A stretch of 64,000 nucleotides of DNA, from contig NZ_AUFC01000012.1 in assembly GCF_000426305.1 (NCBI RefSeq), forward strand, positions 35,373 to 99,372, given 5' to 3'. Below are positions 34,882 through 43,024 of the stretch, piece after piece. The DNA is from Anaerovorax odorimutans DSM 5092 (GTDB taxonomy: Bacteria; Bacillota; Clostridia; Peptostreptococcales; Anaerovoracaceae). Made by a program: the position numbers and the translations under genes. The notes beneath the pieces were generated by a model. It had not been told where the DNA came from, searched no databases, and was given only the letters and a program-made list of their open reading frames with translations. How positions within the stretch are numbered: position 1 is the stretch's first letter; each line of letters begins with the position of its first letter.

Positions 34882-35469
34882 ATGAGTACACATGCTATTA
34901 TTGCATTTCTTATATATGTTCTAATTAATGCTTTTACTCCAGGTCCAGGAAATATACTTGCATTAAATACTGTGACGAACTATGGCTGGTCTAAAGGTAT
35001 TAATTTATTTTTAGGTATTTTTACAGGATATTATGTTGTACAGATTATATGTGCGGTTTTTGTTTTTGGATTAAATGAATTAATGAATCCAGTAATGTTT
35101 GCTATGAAATACTTAGGAGCAGCCTATATAATATATCTTTCTTTTCATATAGCAATAAGTAAACCGATAAAATCGGAAGAACAAAAAAGTGCCTCTTTTT
35201 TCAAAGGTTTTATTCTTCAGCTTGTAAATGTAAAAATATATTTTTTTGGAGTGACAGCCTTGTCAGGATATGTTGTCCCATATAAATCTTCACTTGAAAT
35301 GTTGATATTATTTGAACTTATAATTGCCACTGTTGGAACCATTGCTACGCTAACATGGATTTTACTTGGTAAATTATTCAGACAGGCTTATGAAAAGCAT
35401 TTCCATGTTATTAATATTATATTGGCAGTAATGTTGATTCAATGTGCATTTAGTATGCTATTTGAATAA
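34882..35469 (+). CDS. LysE/RhtB-family exporter
   Basis: This 195-residue membrane protein has six predicted helices and the LysE hallmark near the N-terminus, NAFTPGPGNILALN. The family exports amino acids or their analogues through the cytoplasmic membrane. A GAGGTG ribosome site precedes the start. It stands as a single gene after a possible structured leader. The exact substrate is not deducible; lysine, threonine, homoserine and others are known in the family. Confidence 0.88.
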   Translation: MSTHAIIAFLIYVLINAFTPGPGNILALNTVTNYGWSKGINLFLGIFTGYYVVQIICAVFVFGLNELMNPVMFAMKYLGAAYIIYLSFHIAISKPIKSEEQKSASFFKGFILQLVNVKIYFFGVTALSGYVVPYKSSLEMLILFELIIATVGTIATLTWILLGKLFRQAYEKHFHVINIILAVMLIQCAFSMLFE

Positions 35470-35584
35470 TGTTTCTTAACAAATAAAAAATATTTATTTA
35501 TCTGCCAATTTATGGAGATGTTAGTTAAAAAAATAAGAGGATTTATTGACAAGTTTACATTAGAATGATAATGTATTATACTAA

Positions 35585-35600
35585 GTTAGCATATACTAAC
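35585..35600. promoter_or_regulatory. Candidate DtxR-family operator upstream of the ZIP gene
   Basis: GTTAGC-ATAT-ACTAAC shares the GTTAG-N6-CTAAC core with the sites before feoA and the ABC pair. Symmetry extends outward as CTA...TAG. It lies 56 bp before the gene, where a repressor would block transcription. Confidence 0.55.
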
Positions 35601-35655
35601 TAGTCGTGAATATTGTAATATATAAAAAATAAATATGAGAAGAGGTGTAAGAATA

Positions 35656-36447
35656 ATGGAGCCTTTATTATGGGCAATGAGTGGAACTGGCTTTACTTTT
35701 TTAATGACAACTTTAGGTTCTGCTATGGTATTTTTGTTTCGTAAAAATATGAATAATCAAATACAAAAAATCTTTCTTGGCTTTGCTGCTGGTGTAATGA
35801 TTGCAGCATCTGTTTGGAGCCTTTTGATTCCTGCCATCGAGGAAGCCGAAGCCAATGGACAGATTGGATGGATCCCAGCTGCTGGTGGTTTTATACTTGG
35901 CGTCATATTTTTATATGGATTGGATAGGCTGATTCCTCATTTTCATCCCGGAGTAAATAAAACAGAAGGCATTTCATCATCTATGAAGAGAACTTCATTA
36001 TTGGTTCTTGCAGTTACACTGCATAATATACCAGAAGGAATGGCAGTAGGTTTATCATTTGCCCTGGCTGCACAGCATGCAGGTGATTCTGCCTTATATG
36101 CGTCAGCGATAGCAATGGCTATTGGTATTGGAATACAAAATTTTCCTGAAGGAGCTGCAATCTCTCTCCCACTGCGACAAGAGGGTATGGCAACAGGGTT
36201 ATCTTTTTTTATTGGTAGTATGACAGGAATTGTTGAACCTATATTTGGGATTTTTACTGTATTAATTGCAGGACTTATTATTCCTTTTATGCCGTGGCTG
36301 TTGGCTTTTGCTGCAGGAGCCATGATGTATGTTGTTGTTGAAGAATTAATTCCTGAGGCTCATCTTGGAGAACATTCTAATATCGGTACTATGGGTGTAA
36401 TGGTAGGATTTTTGATTATGATGATTTTAGATGTTGCTTTAGGGTAA
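35656..36447 (+). CDS. ZIP-family divalent metal transporter
   Basis: This 263-residue protein has eight helices. The ATG at 35656 is chosen because GAAGAGGTG precedes it; the upstream frame from 35635 would start inside that site. Helix 4 and 5 carry the metal-binding motifs HNIPEGMAVG and NFPEGAAISLPL, and a later helix has EELIPEAH. ZIP proteins move Zn2+, Fe2+ or Mn2+ into the cytosol. A DtxR-like box is upstream, and a terminator hairpin lies downstream. Together with feoABC it suggests iron or manganese uptake, though zinc is possible. Confidence 0.92.
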   Translation: MEPLLWAMSGTGFTFLMTTLGSAMVFLFRKNMNNQIQKIFLGFAAGVMIAASVWSLLIPAIEEAEANGQIGWIPAAGGFILGVIFLYGLDRLIPHFHPGVNKTEGISSSMKRTSLLVLAVTLHNIPEGMAVGLSFALAAQHAGDSALYASAIAMAIGIGIQNFPEGAAISLPLRQEGMATGLSFFIGSMTGIVEPIFGIFTVLIAGLIIPFMPWLLAFAAGAMMYVVVEELIPEAHLGEHSNIGTMGVMVGFLIMMILDVALG

Positions 36448-36500
36448 TGATAAAATATTAGACCAAAAAAGTTAATAAGCTAAGAAGACGTTTTTTCAAA

Positions 36501-36536
36501 GAATATAGTTAGTAAATGCTAACTATATTCTCTTTT
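36501..36536 (+). terminator. Terminator after the ZIP gene, containing a GTTAG-N6-CTAAC core
   Basis: GAATATAGTTAG pairs exactly with CTAACTATATTC around TAAATG, followed by TCTTTT. The hairpin also contains the same core as the operator upstream of the gene; whether it is bound by protein is unknown. Confidence 0.75.
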
Positions 36537-36657
36537 GTAAAATAAAAAGATATAAAATTTCTTCAGGAAAATTAAGAAAAATTTTTAAAAATGTAATTAA
36601 AGTAAGAAGGGTATAATATACTCAATAAAAGGTAAATAAAAGGTAGGTATATATAAT

Positions 36658-36954
36658 TTGAACAATACTTTAACAAGAATATATTTGAATCATAATTTAG
36701 ATTCTTACATAGAATCTATTTATGCAGAATTTCAACCTTATTCTAAAAGAATAGTATTTGGTGATGATTTGGAAATTAATATTACCGACAGAATTTTGTG
36801 TAAAAACGATACCCCAATTACAATAGACAGCTATGTGGATATTGAAAATAAGACGTATAAGGTTATATCTTTAAATAAATGGAATGATTATATGGAAGTA
36901 TATCTTTATAACTTAAAAAGGTACGTACAAAGGTTTGGAAAAGTTATTATATAA
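36658..36954 (+). CDS. Small hypothetical protein (possible phage-type structural remnant)
   Basis: This 98-residue protein starts at a TTG after a weak AGGTAGG site. The body, ITIDSYVDIENKTYKVISLN, followed by KWNDYMEVYLYNLKR, resembles the beta-rich layout of small phage head-tail joining proteins ('D.I.I.G..Y.V......D..EVYL'), but the match is by pattern only. It is followed on the opposite strand by an XRE regulator, a layout seen in prophage scars. No other phage gene is present. Confidence 0.35.
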   Translation: MNNTLTRIYLNHNLDSYIESIYAEFQPYSKRIVFGDDLEINITDRILCKNDTPITIDSYVDIENKTYKVISLNKWNDYMEVYLYNLKRYVQRFGKVII

Positions 36955-36977
36955 GTTATATGATTGTAAGAAAAAAT

Positions 36978-37003
36978 TAGGCAGATAGAATGATTATCCG
37001 CCT
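36978..37003. terminator. Bidirectional terminator between convergent genes
   Basis: AGGCAGATA pairs with TTATCCGCCT with one mismatch; it separates the small hypothetical gene and the XRE gene. Confidence 0.5.
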
Positions 37004-37004
37004 T

Positions 37005-37349
37005 CTACTCAATTTTACTTTCAGACATATTTACTAAAGTTCTGATTATTTCAGTTATTTTTCGTTTATCATCTGCAGGTAATTGGTTAAAAAGAGTTAA
37101 ACATTCTTTTTGGTCATCCGAAAGATTAGATTCTGGTAGTGGTTTTTTTATATTTGTTCTACCTAGAATATAATCTAAGGAAACATCAAAAAAATCAGCT
37201 AACCAAATTAATTTAACGTAGTCCGGCTGTTTGTTTTTAACTTCATATCCGGCAATAGTTGCACGTCCTACTTTCATCAATTCTGCTAATTGTTGCTGTG
37301 TTAATTTCTTTTCATTCCTTAATTCTTTTAATCGCATGGAAAATATCAT
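37005..37349 (-). CDS. XRE-family HTH repressor (phage-type)
   Basis: This 114-residue protein has the classical repressor HTH in residues 5-62: MRLKELRNEKKLTQQQLAEL, then GRATIAGYEVKNKQPDYVKL, IWLADFFDVSLDYILGRTN. The short C-terminal tail contains a helix (LTLFNQLPADDKRKITEIIR) and no peptidase domain. The start with AAAGGTGG upstream is preferred. It faces a near-perfect promoter 114 bp away on the other strand, which it probably represses. No target gene is obvious there. Confidence 0.88.
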   Translation of the reverse strand: MIFSMRLKELRNEKKLTQQQLAELMKVGRATIAGYEVKNKQPDYVKLIWLADFFDVSLDYILGRTNIKKPLPESNLSDDQKECLTLFNQLPADDKRKITEIIRTLVNMSESKIE

Positions 37350-37462
37350 TATTAAATTAAACCACCTTTACCCAAAGCTTTAAACCCTGATATTTTATTT
37401 TAAATGAAAAAAAAGTTATTTGTAATAATTGTGCCCATTATGAACATTTTTATCACACCATG

Positions 37463-37491
37463 TTGACAAAGTTTCTTATCAGAACTATAAT
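37463..37491 (+). promoter_or_regulatory. Consensus sigma-A promoter with no clear coding target
   Basis: TTGACA (37463-37468), exactly 17 bp, TATAAT (37486-37491). The next intact gene starts ~580 bp downstream, beyond a riboswitch. An AAAGGGGTG site at about 37600 precedes only a tiny frame. It may drive a long leader, a short peptide or an RNA. Confidence 0.7.
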
Positions 37492-37715
37492 AATAAAAAA
37501 TAGTTTCATAAAGGAACAATTAAATTTAGATATTATTTAAAAACAATAATGATTATATTTAAAAATTCAATAAAATATATGTTAAAAATATCAATCAGAA
37601 AGGGGTGAAATTGTTATTTTTTTAACATTAAACTTTTACGGATATAATTGTGTTTTTTAAGAATATTTATAGCGAAAAAGCATTTTTTATTAAATACTGT
37701 ATCTTAGTTTAATGG

Positions 37716-37721
37716 TATAAT
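37716..37721 (+). promoter_or_regulatory. -10 box close to the riboswitch
   Basis: TATAAT at 37716-37721 lies about 32 bp before the aptamer; the -35 region is poor. It is an alternative start for the riboswitch RNA. Confidence 0.35.
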
Positions 37722-37752
37722 TACAAAAGCATTTTTAAATTATATCTTTAAG

Positions 37753-37844
37753 TTGGAAATATTGAGAAATTCCTTATATATGGGCACCTTAGGAATTTTG
37801 AATTAGTGGTGCAACCGACCGGCAATTCAATTGTTGGTTTTTTT
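37753..37844 (+). promoter_or_regulatory. Cyclic-di-GMP-II riboswitch with terminator
   Basis: The segment TGGAAA...GGGCACC...GAATTAGTGGTGCAACCGACCGG matches the class II cyclic-di-GMP aptamer. The P1-type stem AAATTCCT/AGGAATTT, the pseudoknot partner GGGCACC with GGTGC, and the invariant GUGCAACCGACCG block are all present. A terminator (CCGGCAATT/AATTGTTGG, then T7) lies directly behind at 37819-37844. The first intact gene after it, starting at 38082, makes and degrades cyclic-di-GMP, so this is a feedback switch. Whether ligand turns it on or off cannot be deduced, because the alternative pairing is not clear. Confidence 0.9.
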
Positions 37845-38081
37845 ATTATACAGCATTTATATGGAGAATATTGCATTGCGATATGGACGGAATATCAAAA
37901 GAGCATATAAATAATTGGCAGCTGGATCAGTAATATGCCAATACGTACAAATTGAAGTCTTTGATTTCATAATTTGCACTTTTGTCAAAAGAATTAAAAA
38001 ATAAATTAACCCACAAAAATTAAATTTTGATTTAGAAATAAAAATGCTTAAAAAATAAATATAATAATGGGAGAAAAAATT

Positions 38082-39935
38082 GTGATAATTTCTTTTGAAA
38101 AAAAGTTGGATAAAGTTTATTATAATAAAAAAAAAATTAAATCCAAATTTTTATTTTATAAATCTCTTGTAGATAAATCATGTGATTCAATATTATGTTT
38201 AGATAGAACGGGTGAATATATATATGTAAATCATGTTTATGCAAATTTATTGAATAAAAAAAGAACAAATATAATAGGAAAAAATTTATATGATTTATAT
38301 TCTAAAGATGAAGTTCAAAAAAGGTTAGAGATTATTAAAGAAGTATTCGAGACAGGAAATACTAAAGTTATTGAACATAAAAACTATAGAAATGATTGTA
38401 TTATTCATTTGATTACATCAATAAAACCAATTAGAGACAGTATGGGCAATATTGAAATGGTTTTGTGTATTTCTAAGGATATTACAGTTCTAAAAAATAT
38501 TACCAATGAATTAAAAGAACGAGAATACATACTGCGTGAATCCCAAAGAGTTGCACGTTTAGGAAGTTATGTGGTAGATACAAAGAGTGGAATATGGAAA
38601 TGTACAGAGGAGCTACATACAATTTTTGGTATAGATGAGACTTATCCTCATAATATGAATGGGTGGTTAAAGTTAATTCATCCAAAATGGCGTACAAAAG
38701 TATTAAAGTATAAAGCTGGAGTAGATGCGGATAAACTTCGATTTGATTGTGAGTATAAAATAATAAGATTTAATGATAAAAAAGAACGGTGGGTTTATGG
38801 GCTTGGCGAATTTAAATACAATAACCAAGGTGAACCAGTTCAAATGATTGGTACCATCCAAGATATAACTGAGCGTAAAAGGGTAGAAGAAGAAATTATT
38901 TATTTAAGTTATAATGATAAATTAACAGGTTTATATAACAGAAGATTTTATGAGGAAGAAATTAAGCGACTTGACACGGAGAGAAATTTTCCTATTTCCA
39001 TAATTATGGGTGATGTAAATGGGTTAAAATTAATAAATGATGCTTTTGGTCATTATAAAGGAGATGAACTTTTAAAAAAAGTTGCGAAAGTTATAAAAAA
39101 TGCATGCAGAAGTGATGATATAATTGCACGTTGGGGTGGAGATGAATTTGTTATACTTCTGCCCAGAACTGATAAAAAAGAAGCAAAGCAAATCATTGAT
39201 AGAGTTAAGCAACTATGCGTATATGAAAATGTTAATGATATTACCATCAGTATTTCATTTGGATTGGATACAAAGACTAAAAAAGAAGAAGATATAATAA
39301 AAATATTTAAAAATGCTGAAGATTATATGTACAATTATAAACTTCTTGAAAAAGAGAGTTTACGAAGTAAAACTATAAAAAAAATAATTAATTCTTTATA
39401 TATAAAAGAACCTAGAGAGAAACATCATTCAAAGAGAGTGGGTGAATTGTGTAAAAATATAGGAACAATGATGGGTATTTTTGGTGATAAATTGAATAAG
39501 ATTGAGATGTCAGGTATCTTCCATGATATCGGGAAAATTGCCATTGCGAAAAATGTACTTAATAATACTAAAGTACTTTCTGAACAAGAAAAAAATGAAA
39601 TAAAAAGACATTGCGATATTGGACATAGAATTTTAAGTTCATCATATAGTATGTTGGAATTAGCTGATAATATATATGCACATCATGAAAGATGGGATGG
39701 TAAAGGTTACCCAAAAGGTTTAAAAGGTGAAGAAATTCCTTTAGCTTCCAGAATTATTGCTGTTGCTGAAAGTTATGATATCATGATTAATGATCAGCCA
39801 TACAGAAAAGCTTTAACTGAAAAAGAAGCTGTTAAAGAAATTTATAATAATGCAGGAACACAATTTGATCCTGGGATTGCGAAAATATTTGTTGAAAAGA
39901 TATTAAATAAAACTTGGAATGATAATATTTTGTAA
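38082..39935 (+). CDS. Bifunctional PAS-PAS-GGDEF-HD-GYP cyclic-di-GMP enzyme
   Basis: The protein has about 617 residues from the GTG at 38082 (GGGAG 8 bp upstream; the ATG at 38067 lies on that site). Two PAS domains (~residues 20-135 and 145-265) are followed by a GGDEF domain with intact ARWGGDEFVILLP and an upstream D-x-N-G metal loop (GDVNGLKLINDAFGHYKGDE). The C-terminal HD-GYP domain has HSKRVGEL, FHDIGKIAI, HHERWDGKGYPKGLKG and EEIPLASRIIAVAE. There are no membrane helices, so the protein is cytosolic. Both catalytic domains look active: the enzyme can synthesise and hydrolyse cyclic-di-GMP. A class II riboswitch for that molecule precedes it. Confidence 0.92.
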   Translation: MIISFEKKLDKVYYNKKKIKSKFLFYKSLVDKSCDSILCLDRTGEYIYVNHVYANLLNKKRTNIIGKNLYDLYSKDEVQKRLEIIKEVFETGNTKVIEHKNYRNDCIIHLITSIKPIRDSMGNIEMVLCISKDITVLKNITNELKEREYILRESQRVARLGSYVVDTKSGIWKCTEELHTIFGIDETYPHNMNGWLKLIHPKWRTKVLKYKAGVDADKLRFDCEYKIIRFNDKKERWVYGLGEFKYNNQGEPVQMIGTIQDITERKRVEEEIIYLSYNDKLTGLYNRRFYEEEIKRLDTERNFPISIIMGDVNGLKLINDAFGHYKGDELLKKVAKVIKNACRSDDIIARWGGDEFVILLPRTDKKEAKQIIDRVKQLCVYENVNDITISISFGLDTKTKKEEDIIKIFKNAEDYMYNYKLLEKESLRSKTIKKIINSLYIKEPREKHHSKRVGELCKNIGTMMGIFGDKLNKIEMSGIFHDIGKIAIAKNVLNNTKVLSEQEKNEIKRHCDIGHRILSSSYSMLELADNIYAHHERWDGKGYPKGLKGEEIPLASRIIAVAESYDIMINDQPYRKALTEKEAVKEIYNNAGTQFDPGIAKIFVEKILNKTWNDNIL

Positions 39936-40025
39936 AATGATATATATAAATTTAATAATTACATTATAAATTAATCATTTAATTAAGGCAAAATATGAAA
40001 GAATGATTGATGAATATTATAAACA

Positions 40026-40070
40026 CCGCCTGGTTAGATTTTTATGCCTAATTAGGTGGCTTTATTTTTT
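40026..40070 (+). terminator. Terminator of the GGDEF/HD-GYP gene
   Basis: CCGCCTGGTTAG pairs with CTAATTAGGTGG (with G-T pairs), then CTTTATTTTTT. The rest of the 300-bp gap to the next gene has no gene that I can see. Confidence 0.75.
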
Positions 40071-40235
40071 GGGGAAATATTAAAATGCTTTAAAACATAG
40101 TTAAATTTCCAATAAAATTATCTTTGTATGGGAAGATTAAATGGCTGTAAAATTGGAATAAAAAGAAAAGATAGTTATGAATATTTTATTATCATTTAAC
40201 CTAAAATATCTCTAAGATAATTTTAGGAGGTAAAT

Positions 40236-40526
40236 ATGGAAGCTTTTCCAATTATTCAAACAAATTTTTGGGATGCCATTATAGCAATTCCCATTGTGGT
40301 AATAGCTACTCAAGTTATTAAATTGTTATTTCATGTACCAGGTATTTTTGTACCGACAATTGCCAATTTAATAGGTCTTATTATATCAATTTTTTTTGCA
40401 CATAGAGGAAATCTTAGCGCTGGGATTTTTATGTTTTTTTTTTATGGAAATGCGGCAGTAGGTGTTTATTCTTCAATTAAAACATCATTGATAACATATA
40501 TAAAAAAGAAGAAAAGTAAGAATTAA
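40236..40526 (+). CDS. Small membrane protein (holin-like, function unknown)
   Basis: This 96-residue protein has three predicted helices (residues ~12-32, 36-55 and 60-85) and a strongly basic tail (KKKKSKN). The N-terminus carries NFWDAIIAIPIVVIATQVIK. It resembles small holin-like or uncharacterised membrane proteins, and I do not recognise a family. AGGAGG precedes the ATG. It is about 100 bp upstream of the peroxiredoxin gene in the same direction. Confidence 0.6.
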   Translation: MEAFPIIQTNFWDAIIAIPIVVIATQVIKLLFHVPGIFVPTIANLIGLIISIFFAHRGNLSAGIFMFFFYGNAAVGVYSSIKTSLITYIKKKKSKN

Positions 40527-40632
40527 TTTCACTTTTTTATTTCTTTTCCATATATACTACTGGTAAATCCTGCTATAATGTATATGAATTTATCTTGAAT
40601 ACAGTATAAAAGTTTACAAAAGGAGAAATCAA

Positions 40633-41094
40633 ATGTTAGAGAAAGATACAAAAGCACCAAACTTTACATTGCTTGATAAGGATGGAAAAAAAGTTTCATT
40701 ATCTGATTTCTATGGCAAAAAAGTAGTTCTATATTTTTATTCCAAAGATAATACTGCAGGATGCACAAAGCAGGCCAATGGTTTTGCTGAATTATTTCAG
40801 GAATTTCAAGCTAAAGATATTATTGTTATAGGTATAAGTAAAGACAGTGTTAAATCACACCAGAAATTTGCAGAAAAATATAATCTGCCTTTTATTTTGC
40901 TTTCTGATCCTGATTTGCAGGCTATTACAGCTTATGATGTTTGGAAAGAAAAGAAGATATATGGTAAGGTAAGTATGGGCGTTGTGAGAACTACTTATAT
41001 TATTAATGAAAAGGGAATGATTGAAATGGTAATGCATAAAGTTAAGGCTGCTACCAATGCAGCAGATGTATTGGAGTATTTCTCTGAAAAATAA
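40633..41094 (+). CDS. bcp: Peroxiredoxin of the Bcp/PrxQ group, single-cysteine type
   Basis: This 153-residue thioredoxin-fold peroxidase has DKDGKKVSLSDFYGKKVVLY and the active-site segment YSKDNTAGCTKQ, with peroxidatic Cys44. Bcp proteins usually read YPKDNTPGCTxEAC, with a resolving Cys five residues on. Here that position is Asn, the proline is Ser, and no other cysteine exists in the protein. Reduction must therefore use an external thiol. It reduces peroxides, a sensible function in an anaerobe. A LysR regulator starts 30 bp downstream. Confidence 0.88.
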   Translation: MLEKDTKAPNFTLLDKDGKKVSLSDFYGKKVVLYFYSKDNTAGCTKQANGFAELFQEFQAKDIIVIGISKDSVKSHQKFAEKYNLPFILLSDPDLQAITAYDVWKEKKIYGKVSMGVVRTTYIINEKGMIEMVMHKVKAATNAADVLEYFSEK

Positions 41095-41123
41095 AATATA
41101 AAGATTGAATAATGGAGATAGTT

Positions 41124-41999
41124 ATGACAATACGACATTTGAAAATATTTATTGCAGTATACAATGAAAACAATATGACTACTGCTGCAAATAAATTGTT
41201 CATGACACAACCTTCCGTAAGTCAGGCAATAAAAGAGCTTGAAAACTACTATGAGACCATACTCTTTGAAAGGTTATCTCATAAGTTATATGTTACTCCA
41301 GCAGGTAAAAAAGTTTATCAATATGCAATACATATTATCAAGCTCCTTGATGAATTGGAAGATAACTTAAAGGAGAATTCTTTAAATAAAAATTTGATAA
41401 TAGGAGCCAATTATACAGTAGGTACTGTGTTAATAAATAAGTATATGGAAAAATTTAATATGCTATATCCTGATTCTGAGATAAGAGTATTTGTTAATAA
41501 TACATCTGATTTAATAAAGAAATTAAGGGAAAATCAATTGGATTTTGCTCTTGTTGAAGAAATAAATTCCGAATCTGATATTGTTCAAGAAATTTTTTCT
41601 AATGATAGGATTGTAATTGTGGCTCATCCGGAGCATGGCATATTTGATAAAAGTAATATAACTGCATTGGATATTGTGAATGAACATTTGCTGTTGAGAG
41701 AAAAAGGTGCTGGCGTAAGAAAGCTGTTTGAAACAAAGATGAATGAATTGGGGTTTTTCATTACTCCTTTTTGGGAAAGTACAAGTACAACTGCATTGAT
41801 TAATGCTGCACAAAAAAAACTTGGAATTGCAGTATTGCCATTTCAGCTTGTCAAAAAGTATATTGAGGCTGGTTCTTTGAAAGAGCTAGAGCTTAAAGAA
41901 GTGGATTTAAAAAGGCATCTTGCAATTGTTTATCATAAAAATAAATATCTTAACAGTACAATAAAAGAATTTTTAAAGATATGTCATGAGCCTTTATAA
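41124..41999 (+). CDS. LysR-family transcriptional regulator (CysL/CysB-like)
   Basis: The protein has about 291 residues from the ATG at 41124, which has a GGAG site; the ATG at 41112 overlaps it. HTH: TIRHLKIFIAVYNENNMTTA, MTQPSVSQAIKELENYYET. The effector domain is complete, with the usual LLLREKGAGVRKLFE and LGIAVLPFQLV patterns. It is in one direction with the peroxiredoxin, perhaps sharing a transcript. Members of this subgroup often control sulfur or redox genes, which is compatible with the peroxidase neighbour, but the target is not proven. Confidence 0.9.
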   Translation: MTIRHLKIFIAVYNENNMTTAANKLFMTQPSVSQAIKELENYYETILFERLSHKLYVTPAGKKVYQYAIHIIKLLDELEDNLKENSLNKNLIIGANYTVGTVLINKYMEKFNMLYPDSEIRVFVNNTSDLIKKLRENQLDFALVEEINSESDIVQEIFSNDRIVIVAHPEHGIFDKSNITALDIVNEHLLLREKGAGVRKLFETKMNELGFFITPFWESTSTTALINAAQKKLGIAVLPFQLVKKYIEAGSLKELELKEVDLKRHLAIVYHKNKYLNSTIKEFLKICHEPL

Positions 42000-42102
42000 A
42001 AAAGATTCTATTATTAAACCCAAGATTTTATCTAAAAAGTTAGCAATTTAATAATCTTAAATATTGCTATCATTACTTGATAATATTTTTCCTAATTAAT
42101 AA

Positions 42103-42152
42103 AAAATACCTTGAACAGTATAACTATAAAATTTATCTATTCAAGGTATTTT
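42103..42152. terminator. Bidirectional terminator between LysR and the Mop-like gene
   Basis: AAAATACCTTGAA pairs exactly with TTCAAGGTATTTT; convergent genes on both sides. Confidence 0.75.
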
Positions 42153-42175
42153 GTTGATCGTTATTAAATTTTATT

Positions 42176-42592
42176 TTAAATTGCAATCATAACAGAGGTT
42201 GCTTTAATAATTGCTGTAGCTTTTATTCCCTGAGCTAGTCCAAGTTCTTTTACAGCAGCTAAAGAGATTGTAGAAGATATATTACCGCCGTTCTTTGTTT
42301 TTAATGTAACAATAGCGTTAACCGGGCCTTCATTAATATTTACAACTTCTCCAACAAGCTTATTCCTTGCACTGATTTGTAGTTCGCCAAGACCTATTAA
42401 TACTTCTGTAGCTTTAATAATAGCAGTTGCATCTTTACCAGCCTCAAGCTTAAGTTCTTTTACTGCTTCTAAAGAAATAGTTGAAGTAATTTTTTCTCCT
42501 GATTCTGTTTTTAAAGTAACAGCTGCATTTACAGCCCCTTCTTTAATTGATTCAATTTTACCTTTTAGTTGATTTCTTGCACTTATAGTCAT
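42176..42592 (-). CDS. Double Mop (TOBE) domain molybdate-binding protein
   Basis: This 138-residue protein is two tandem Mop domains of ~68 residues each: ISARNQLKGKIESIKEGAVN, TAIIKATEVLIGL, then ISARNKLVGEVVNINEGPVN, TAIIKATSVMIAI. Such molbindins are OB-fold oligomers that store or sense molybdate/tungstate in the cytosol. It has a GGAGAATT ribosome site. There is no modABC transporter or molybdoenzyme gene nearby, so it is a stand-alone pool protein. Confidence 0.9.
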   Translation of the reverse strand: MTISARNQLKGKIESIKEGAVNAAVTLKTESGEKITSTISLEAVKELKLEAGKDATAIIKATEVLIGLGELQISARNKLVGEVVNINEGPVNAIVTLKTKNGGNISSTISLAAVKELGLAQGIKATAIIKATSVMIAI

Positions 42593-42823
42593 AATTAATT
42601 CTCCTTTCAGTAATTACCCGCTTTATTTGGGACATCTATTATATTTATATATTAACATATGGAATATTTTGTGTATAATTGTTATATTCTATATCTATTA
42701 TAGGTAAATTTATATATTAATTTAATTAATCAAAGGATTATTTTATAATCAAAGGTATATAGAATATTAGAAATTTTAAAATTATTTTATTAAGAATTTG
42801 TATAAAGGATGTGATAAATAAAC

Positions 42824-42868
42824 TATGAAAGAAGTTTTTAAAGATGTATTCATATGGATTATAATATA
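42824..42868 (+). CDS. Very short ORF with ribosome site (14 aa), uncertain
   Basis: AAGGATGTG precedes ATGAAAGAAGTT; the peptide MKEVFKDVFIWIII would be amphipathic/hydrophobic. It is followed directly by the long hairpin at 42891. Possibly a leader or small membrane peptide; no independent support. Confidence 0.2.
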
Positions 42869-42890
42869 ACCGGCTATATGTAGTATAGTC

Positions 42891-42960
42891 TCAAATATTA
42901 ATATTATTTCTTAATTATATTAAAATAATATTAATATTTGAATTAATGTTTTTTTAAAGT
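42891..42960 (+). terminator. Long 19-bp perfect hairpin with T-run
   Basis: TCAAATATTAATATTATTT (42891-42909) pairs exactly with its complement at 42923-42941 around a 13-nt loop; T7 follows shortly. It ends a short transcript that could begin at about 42780, upstream of the two-component operon. Nothing else is seen in 42593-43024. Confidence 0.7.
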
Positions 42961-43024
42961 TGATTAAGTAATTTTAATTAATTTTAAGGTACAATATATA
43001 TAGTTTTCGTAAGGAGGTGTGTTT

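Noticed and set aside
35943..36323. 126-codon reverse-strand frame inside the ZIP gene
   Set aside because: It is the antisense shadow of a well-supported gene, with no ribosome site and no recognisable domain.
36501..36536. Fourth DtxR-type operator
   Set aside because: It has the GTTAG-N6-CTAAC core but is best explained as the ZIP terminator hairpin; kept only as a note.
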